NCBI GenBank assembly: GCA_017861495.1
Contig: JAGFXW010000040.1
Coordinates: forward strand, 1 to 18,769
DNA length: 18,769 bases
Source: Bacillota bacterium
Lineage (GTDB): Bacteria > Bacillota_C > Negativicutes > CTSoil-072
Reading direction: 5' to 3'
Both the position numbers and the translations under genes were made by a program. Under the pieces are notes generated by a model. It saw only the letters and a list, made by a program, of their open reading frames with translations. It did no database searches and was not told where the DNA came from. The stretch's first letter is position 1; each line of letters begins with the position of its first letter. Shown here piece by piece: positions 14,531 through 18,769 of this stretch.

Positions 14531-15190
14531 TTACCGGTACAGTTTTGCTGCAAATGCAGACTGGCCAGTGGAATAAATATAACCGGTTGGACAGACACGG
14601 GAACAAGCACGGCACTTGCCGCAATTTGCATCTGTACTTACGTAACCGATTCGCAGTTTTTTTCCGCGACCCAAAAAAGTCAGAAAGTGTTTTCCTATTT
14701 TTTCACACATTGCCACACATTGTCCGCATAAGATACAACCTTGCTGCCGCATTTGCGCAGCCGGGTCTTGCCCCAATAAATCTATCTCTGGAATTTCAAC
14801 CGGCAAAAACTGAGAAGCATCCGGAATACCTGCCTCTTTTGCCGCACTCAATACACGATGCAGCATAATTTCCACGGAAGGTTTCGCAAAAGGTCCACGC
14901 AGCAAAAGCATCTGGGCTGCGCGGGCCCTCAGCCGGTGTATAGCGGAAGAACTGGTTCTAATTTTTAATCCTGGCGCACAAGCAAGCATACAGGCATGTT
15001 TCGCTTCCCACTCTCCGCCGCTGCGCACCTCCACAATACATAAGCTGCACCGGTGCAATGGTCCCAACTGAGTATGATAACATAGAGTCGGTATGTCAAT
15101 CTTCCATTCCTTTAACAGGGACAGCAGAGGCATACCGGCTTTCGTATTCAAAACCAGGTCATCAATGATTATCTGGATTTCATCTTTCAT
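14531..15190 (-). CDS. Iron-sulfur electron-transfer protein like the N-terminal part of NuoG/HydA/FdhA
   Basis: A 219-residue protein with an N-terminal [2Fe-2S] ferredoxin domain (Cys37, Cys48, Cys51, Cys67, with another Cys at 71) and two C-terminal [4Fe-4S] sets (Cys152/155/158/162 and Cys190/193/196/200). The middle lacks the HxxxCxxCxxxxxC cluster of NuoG, and after the ferredoxins the chain stops, so there is no hydrogenase H-cluster domain, molybdopterin domain or NfnB-like flavin domain. It should pass electrons from the NuoF-like subunit to an unknown partner. The ATG overlaps the NuoF-like stop by four bases (ATGA). It is the last gene of the three-gene operon, 35 bases from the convergent adaptor gene. 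Confidence 0.88.
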   Translation of the reverse strand: MKDEIQIIIDDLVLNTKAGMPLLSLLKEWKIDIPTLCYHTQLGPLHRCSLCIVEVRSGGEWEAKHACMLACAPGLKIRTSSSAIHRLRARAAQMLLLRGPFAKPSVEIMLHRVLSAAKEAGIPDASQFLPVEIPEIDLLGQDPAAQMRQQGCILCGQCVAMCEKIGKHFLTFLGRGKKLRIGYVSTDANCGKCRACSRVCPTGYIYSTGQSAFAAKLYR

Positions 15191-17226
15191 TTCTGTTCAC
15201 CCCCGGAAACAGCAACAATACAGTTATGCGGACAAATTTCCGCACAAGTTCGACAACGGATACAACGGTCATGGTCAAATAGATACCCAGCCGGCCCCTT
15301 GCCCGCCTCAACCGTAATCGCCTTCACCGGGCAAGCGCGGAAACAGCCGCGGCAATCCGTACAATAAGAGTGGATAATTTCAAAACGAATCATCGCTTTA
15401 CATGTGGCCGCCGGGCAAATTCCGGCAAGATGCGCATCATATTCTTCCCGGAAATTTCGCAGAGAGGTTAACAGAGGGTTCACCGCCGACTGTCCCAGAG
15501 CACAGAGCGAAAGCCCGGCAATATCACGGCCAAGTTTCTCCAAAATATCCATCATGCCTGGTTTTCCCTGTTTAGCAGTCAGTTGCGACAATAATTTTTC
15601 CAGCCATGTTAATCCATCCCGGCAAAATAAACATTGACCGCATGATTCCTCCGCCATAAACCGAATGAGATGATGGGTCAAGTCGACTACACAACGCGAT
15701 TGATTTAGAACTACGAGTCCACCAGACCCCATCATTGCCCCCACCGAAGAAACAGCGGAAAAATCCATGGCAAAATCTGAATACGGCACAATTCCGCCGG
15801 AAGGTCCGCCGATTTGCAACGCTTTTACGGTTTCCGGCGCAGCTCCGCCAATATTTTCTACAATGTTCCGAACGCTAATTCCCATTGGTACTTCTATAAA
15901 ACCCGGCTTCGGCACATCACCAGTCAAACAAAATATTTTTGTTCCCGGACTATCACTATTCCCCTCTTCACGAAAAGCTTCCGCACCATTAGCCATTATC
16001 CACGGAACATTGGCCAATGTCTCTACATTGTTAATAACAGTGGGATGCCCATTCAGCCCTTGGCTGGCTGGATACGGCGGACGCGGCCATGGTTCTCCGC
16101 GCTGGCCGGTTATCACTTGGAGCATAGACGTCTCTTCACCGCAAACAAAGGCCCCTGCGCTTTGAATGACTCCAATACGCAAAGAAAAACTGGTGCCGAA
16201 AACACGTTCACCCAACAAACCGGCTGCCTGAGCATCGCTGATCGCTTGACGCAAACGTCTCACTGCCAAAGGATATTCTTGCCGCATAAAAATATAGGCT
16301 TCGCGGGCGCCGACGGCATAAGCAGCGATCATAATCCCTTCCAGAACCCGATGCGGGTCGCTTTCCATAAGAGTACGATCCATATAGGCTCCAGGGTCGC
16401 CTTCATCTGCGTTCGCAATGACAATGCGCTCCTGGTCATTAGCAGAAGCCGCTATCTCCCATTTATGGCCAGTCTTAAAGCCGCTGCCGCCTCGTCCCCG
16501 CAACCCGGATGCGGTCATTTCCGCAATCACTTGTTCAGGGGTACGCTCGAACAACGCTTTTGCAAACGCAAAATACCCTCCTGCCCCAACATATTCAGGC
16601 AAGCTTTGCGGATCGATCAAACCACAGTTGCCGCTAACCAGCCGTTTTTGATGGACAAAAAAATCGGCAAACGCAGAATGAAAGGATTTTTCGATCTCCA
16701 AATCTGCAAACCCTGTTAAAATTCCCGGCTCGCGTTCACGCAAAACCATCCATGCTCCTCTTTGCAATACATGTTGCTGCGCAGTGCGAATAATAGACCA
16801 ATGTACATCGCTGCTCACTTTACCAAAAATATGATGTTTACCGTCCGGAGTCCGCACATCAACCAACGGTTCCCCATAGCAAGCTCCTAAACAGCCTACA
16901 TGACGGACAATTACCTTGTTTTTAAAATCGGGGCGCGCAGCCAACAATGTAAACCAATTGTCCGCTCCGGCAGCCTGGCCGCAGGTGGCCAAACCCACGC
17001 TAATGCGGGCCAGATTAGAAGGACATAATAATGCATGGCCTTGTTCAGCCAACTCTGCCAACAAGGGAGGAATCTTTTTCAAGCCATAACGGGCAGACAA
17101 TACCGGCGCAATATTCATCGCCGCCTGCGGAAAAACAGGCGGCGGCGGAAAAGCAGGCGTATACGTTACTTTCGGCAAACCAAGTTTTGTTCGCGTATCG
17201 GTAAGAAAATTATCATTTGCCAGCAT
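15187..17226 (-). CDS. NuoF/HydB-like NAD(P)H-binding flavoprotein subunit
   Basis: A 679-residue electron-input subunit. N-terminus: a thioredoxin-like iron-sulfur domain (TCGQAAGA with Cys82; GCLGACYGEP with Cys112 and Cys116). Centre: FMN and NADH motifs GLRGRGGSGFKTGHKWE (241-257), ANADEGDPGAYMDR (271-284) and GAFVCGEETSML (358-369). Then the N3-type [4Fe-4S] site SCGQCLFC (Cys529, 532, 535) with Cys575. C-terminus: two ferredoxin clusters, Cys622/625/628/632 and Cys655/658/661/665. This order is that of NuoF-like subunits of bifurcating hydrogenases, formate dehydrogenases and transhydrogenases. The start overlaps the NuoE-like gene by 14 bases. The exact complex cannot be told without its catalytic subunit. 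Confidence 0.94.
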   Translation of the reverse strand: MLANDNFLTDTRTKLGLPKVTYTPAFPPPPVFPQAAMNIAPVLSARYGLKKIPPLLAELAEQGHALLCPSNLARISVGLATCGQAAGADNWFTLLAARPDFKNKVIVRHVGCLGACYGEPLVDVRTPDGKHHIFGKVSSDVHWSIIRTAQQHVLQRGAWMVLREREPGILTGFADLEIEKSFHSAFADFFVHQKRLVSGNCGLIDPQSLPEYVGAGGYFAFAKALFERTPEQVIAEMTASGLRGRGGSGFKTGHKWEIAASANDQERIVIANADEGDPGAYMDRTLMESDPHRVLEGIMIAAYAVGAREAYIFMRQEYPLAVRRLRQAISDAQAAGLLGERVFGTSFSLRIGVIQSAGAFVCGEETSMLQVITGQRGEPWPRPPYPASQGLNGHPTVINNVETLANVPWIMANGAEAFREEGNSDSPGTKIFCLTGDVPKPGFIEVPMGISVRNIVENIGGAAPETVKALQIGGPSGGIVPYSDFAMDFSAVSSVGAMMGSGGLVVLNQSRCVVDLTHHLIRFMAEESCGQCLFCRDGLTWLEKLLSQLTAKQGKPGMMDILEKLGRDIAGLSLCALGQSAVNPLLTSLRNFREEYDAHLAGICPAATCKAMIRFEIIHSYCTDCRGCFRACPVKAITVEAGKGPAGYLFDHDRCIRCRTCAEICPHNCIVAVSGGEQK

Positions 17227-17704
17227 GATTGTCTCGCAATTTCTGCAATGTTGAAGGCATTTGGTGGGCTTTCAGCTTGCCTTCCAGTTTACCGTTAACA
17301 CGAAGCACGGGCGCTAAACTGCATGCTCCAACACACTGTACTTTATCCAACGTAATCCAGCCATCTGTGGAAGTCCCATCCGCATCAAGCTCCAACTCAT
17401 TGGCCAAACGATCATACAGCAAATTGGCGCCACGGGTATAACAAGCAGTACCATAACATACAGACAAATGGTTTTTGCCCAACGGCCGAGTTCGGAAGCT
17501 GTCAAAGAAGCTAACCAATCCATGCAATTTTGCTTCCGGCTGCCCCGTTAACGCAGCCAGTTGTTGCAGATCAGTTTGCGAAATATACCCGTTTTTTTCC
17601 TGCACTTGGTTTAATAGATTAATAATCTGCTGCTCAGATTCCGATAATTCCTGAAAGTTTTTTGCGAAGCACGTTACTTCTTCATTTTTTTCCGAAACAC
17701 ACAT
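17213..17704 (-). CDS. NuoE/HydC-like [2Fe-2S] subunit
   Basis: A 163-residue subunit with an N-terminal helical part and a C-terminal thioredoxin-fold [2Fe-2S] ferredoxin: SVCYGTACYTRGA supplies C-x4-C and VQCVGACSLAPV supplies C-x3-C. It partners the NuoF-like subunit in NAD(P)H oxidation or reduction. It is the first gene of the operon. The start is ATG at 17704 behind GGGGGTGGG; longer readings add a tryptophan-rich sequence without family match. The promoter lies about 75 bases upstream. Confidence 0.94.
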   Translation of the reverse strand: MCVSEKNEEVTCFAKNFQELSESEQQIINLLNQVQEKNGYISQTDLQQLAALTGQPEAKLHGLVSFFDSFRTRPLGKNHLSVCYGTACYTRGANLLYDRLANELELDADGTSTDGWITLDKVQCVGACSLAPVLRVNGKLEGKLKAHQMPSTLQKLRDNHAGK

Positions 17705-17773
17705 CAGAACCCACCCCCGTCTCCAATGCCAACATCGCCAAGACAAATTAAAAATTATTATTTATTAGAATTA

Positions 17774-17802
17774 ATTATATCATAAATCTTATTCCTTGTT
17801 CA
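17774..17802 (-). promoter_or_regulatory. Promoter of the NuoE-NuoF-FeS operon
   Basis: Minus strand: extended -10 TGATATAAT (hexamer 17774-17779), 17-base spacer, -35 TGAACA (17797-17802). The leader is AT-rich. No Rex- or FNR-type palindrome was noticed. Confidence 0.65.
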
Positions 17803-17829
17803 TTTCCATTTTATACATTTCATTTGAGA

Positions 17830-17882
17830 ATAGCCTGTTATCTTGTTAGAACGAAGTACAAAATGGTAGGATAATAGGCTAT
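17830..17882. other. 13-bp hairpin in the divergent gap
   Basis: ATAGCCTGTTATC (17830-17842) pairs with GATAATAGGCTAT (17870-17882) over 13 bp with one wobble, loop 27 bases, and no T-run on either side. It lies between the two divergent promoters of the 17705-18041 gap, so it could be an operator pair, a leader structure upstream of both start sites, or a remnant repeat. The end sequence resembles stem P1 of the repeat element but lacks its conserved hairpin P2. Confidence 0.5.
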
Positions 17883-17943
17883 AATTGGGCAAATCTTTGA
17901 ATTGATAAAAACTAGTTTGATTTGCAAACACCGTTATGTTATT

Positions 17944-17972
17944 TTGTAATATTCTGTCTATTATTGTATAAT
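17944..17972 (+). promoter_or_regulatory. Promoter of the hypothetical gene at 18042
   Basis: -35 TTGTAA (17944-17949), 17-base spacer, perfect -10 TATAAT (17967-17972). The start is predicted near 17979, giving a leader of about 60 bases. Confidence 0.75.
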
Positions 17973-18041
17973 AATAGTGAAACTGTTTTTCCTTTTATAA
18001 GCAGGCAATGAATAGTAGAAAGTGCAACGAGGAGGATATGT

Positions 18042-18476
18042 ATGGAAAAATATTATCTCGTCCAAGTTGGAAAAGGTGTTCTTGGCGTAGGCGATACATT
18101 GGAAAACGCGATCAACGATTGGGAAGAAAAACGGGGGAAACCATCCGATTTAAATCCAGATGATATCGCCCCATACAATAGTACGTTATCGAAAAAAAAT
18201 GACATCACTTATGAATGGATTGCATCTGGAGTCGATGCTCTATCTCCTGAATTGCAAAATTATTTTCGCGAAATAGACGCAGATGCCACTATGGTCAGTC
18301 TTAATGGCCAACTGATTGATTTTGCCCTCGCAATACAGTTAATGGATCATGATCTGCTTGAAGAACTCCGGACTGAACTGGAACCTTCCTCGGATCAAGA
18401 GTTTGTGGATGCCTACGCACAAGCACACCGCAAAAAATTTGGCGAAGATTTTATCATCGATTCAAATATAGGCTAA
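18042..18476 (+). CDS. Hypothetical acidic protein, family not recognised
   Basis: A 144-residue soluble protein, rich in Asp and Glu, with no signal peptide, membrane segment, cysteine or known motif. A beta-rich N-terminus (MEKYYLVQVGKGVLGVG) is followed by an amphipathic helix (TLENAINDWEEKRG), a polar stretch and helical segments to the C-terminus. It is expressed alone: a good promoter and a GAGGAGG site seven bases before the ATG show a real gene. It is convergent with the EamA permease gene, ten bases away. I cannot assign a function. Confidence 0.8.
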   Translation: MEKYYLVQVGKGVLGVGDTLENAINDWEEKRGKPSDLNPDDIAPYNSTLSKKNDITYEWIASGVDALSPELQNYFREIDADATMVSLNGQLIDFALAIQLMDHDLLEELRTELEPSSDQEFVDAYAQAHRKKFGEDFIIDSNIG

Positions 18477-18486
18477 ACAGGGTCTT

Positions 18487-18769
18487 TTAGGTCCGGCAGC
18501 AGGAACACACGTCATTAACTTTTGGACGTGCGGAGTGCGATTTGTTTTGCGTAGTAATCAACACGCCGGCAATGGTTAACGACATTCCTATCAGATGATA
18601 GGCCGAAATTGTTTCCCCGTATAGCAAAACAGCTATCCACAACGCATTAACCGGCATCAAATTGATGTACGCGGATGCTTTTGTCGCACCGATGCGTTGA
18701 ATTCCCCAATTAAAGACAAGAAATGCCACAATTGTTGCAAATATCGCCAAGTATAGGATTTCCAGCATG
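18487..18769 (-). CDS. EamA/DMT-family permease, C-terminal fragment
   Basis: The last ~93 codons of a drug/metabolite transporter-type permease; the 5' part lies beyond the right edge, so the ATG near 18768 is internal. Three membrane segments can be seen (LYLAIFATIVAFLVFNWGI, INLMPVNALWIAVLLYG, LIGMSLTIAGVLIT), with the GATKASAYINLMPV motif typical of the second EamA repeat. These inner-membrane proteins export amino acids or metabolites; the substrate is unknown. The tail is polar and has two adjacent cysteines. No terminator is visible between it and the convergent gene. Confidence 0.88.
   Translation of the reverse strand, partial: MLEILYLAIFATIVAFLVFNWGIQRIGATKASAYINLMPVNALWIAVLLYGETISAYHLIGMSLTIAGVLITTQNKSHSARPKVNDVCSCCRT

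Noticed and set aside
17705..17829. Rex or FNR operator upstream of the redox operon
   Set aside because: No TTGTGAA...TTCACAA or TTGAT...ATCAA palindrome could be found near the promoter.
17830..17882. Third copy of the structured repeat
   Set aside because: Shares only an AGCCTGTTA-like arm; the invariant CGAAC-TTA-GTTCG hairpin and the joining sequences are absent.

Overview
The window reads as chromosomal DNA from an anaerobic, diderm Firmicute, most likely a Negativicute of the Sporomusaceae type. This is an inference from several signs. Strong AGGAGG-type ribosome sites and sigma-A promoters occur throughout. There is an oxygen-sensitive-type dihydroxy-acid dehydratase, a NuoE/NuoF/ferredoxin-type redox module, a cupin-PocR-YesM sensor kinase with an AraC-type regulator, an AMMECR1/MEMO/radical-SAM-type locus, and a periplasmic adaptor protein that implies an outer membrane. 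No rRNA, tRNA, CRISPR array or transposase gene was seen.

Layout. Almost all genes lie on the minus strand. 1-2.8 kb: start of a DUF47 phosphate-transport accessory gene, ung, nfo, a GNAT acetyltransferase and a stand-alone tRNA-binding OB-fold protein. 2.9-3.25 kb: no gene, but a candidate structured non-coding RNA with its own promoter, a compact four-way junction and a terminator. 3.3-5.3 kb: an ArsC/Spx-family protein and ilvD. 5.4-8.3 kb: two-component pair (AraC-type regulator and soluble cupin-PocR histidine kinase) behind ogt. 8.4-9.0 kb: a PNPOx-like flavoprotein under a consensus promoter whose spacer is filled by a 20-bp palindrome. 9.0-12.3 kb: metK, an AmmeMemoRadiSam radical SAM enzyme and a shortened LigB-like protein, with two copies of a structured repeat, one between the radical SAM and LigB genes and one upstream of metK. 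12.4-14.5 kb: divergent M23 peptidase and periplasmic adaptor genes. 14.5-17.7 kb: three overlapping genes for a NuoE/NuoF/iron-sulfur electron-transfer module with no catalytic partner in view. 17.7-18.8 kb: a promoter-rich intergenic region with a large hairpin, an unrecognised plus-strand gene, and the end of an EamA permease gene.

Most notable. (1) A two-copy element (9633-9785 and 12118-12248) whose sequence differs in its stems but keeps the pairing and the joining sequences. G-U pairs form only on the minus strand, so the RNA is the likely functional form and runs with the genes. Copy 1 ends in the Shine-Dalgarno of the LigB-like gene; copy 2 ends in a terminator-like hairpin upstream of metK. 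It could be a cis-regulatory RNA or a mobile RNA-like repeat. (2) The roughly 310-nt RNA at 2906-3219, which I could not assign to a known family. (3) The AMMR locus appears reduced: the LigB-like protein lacks an AMMECR1 domain and an internal segment, and the radical SAM protein ends early, next to repeat copy 1.

All family assignments come from reading motifs. No database search or folding program was run.
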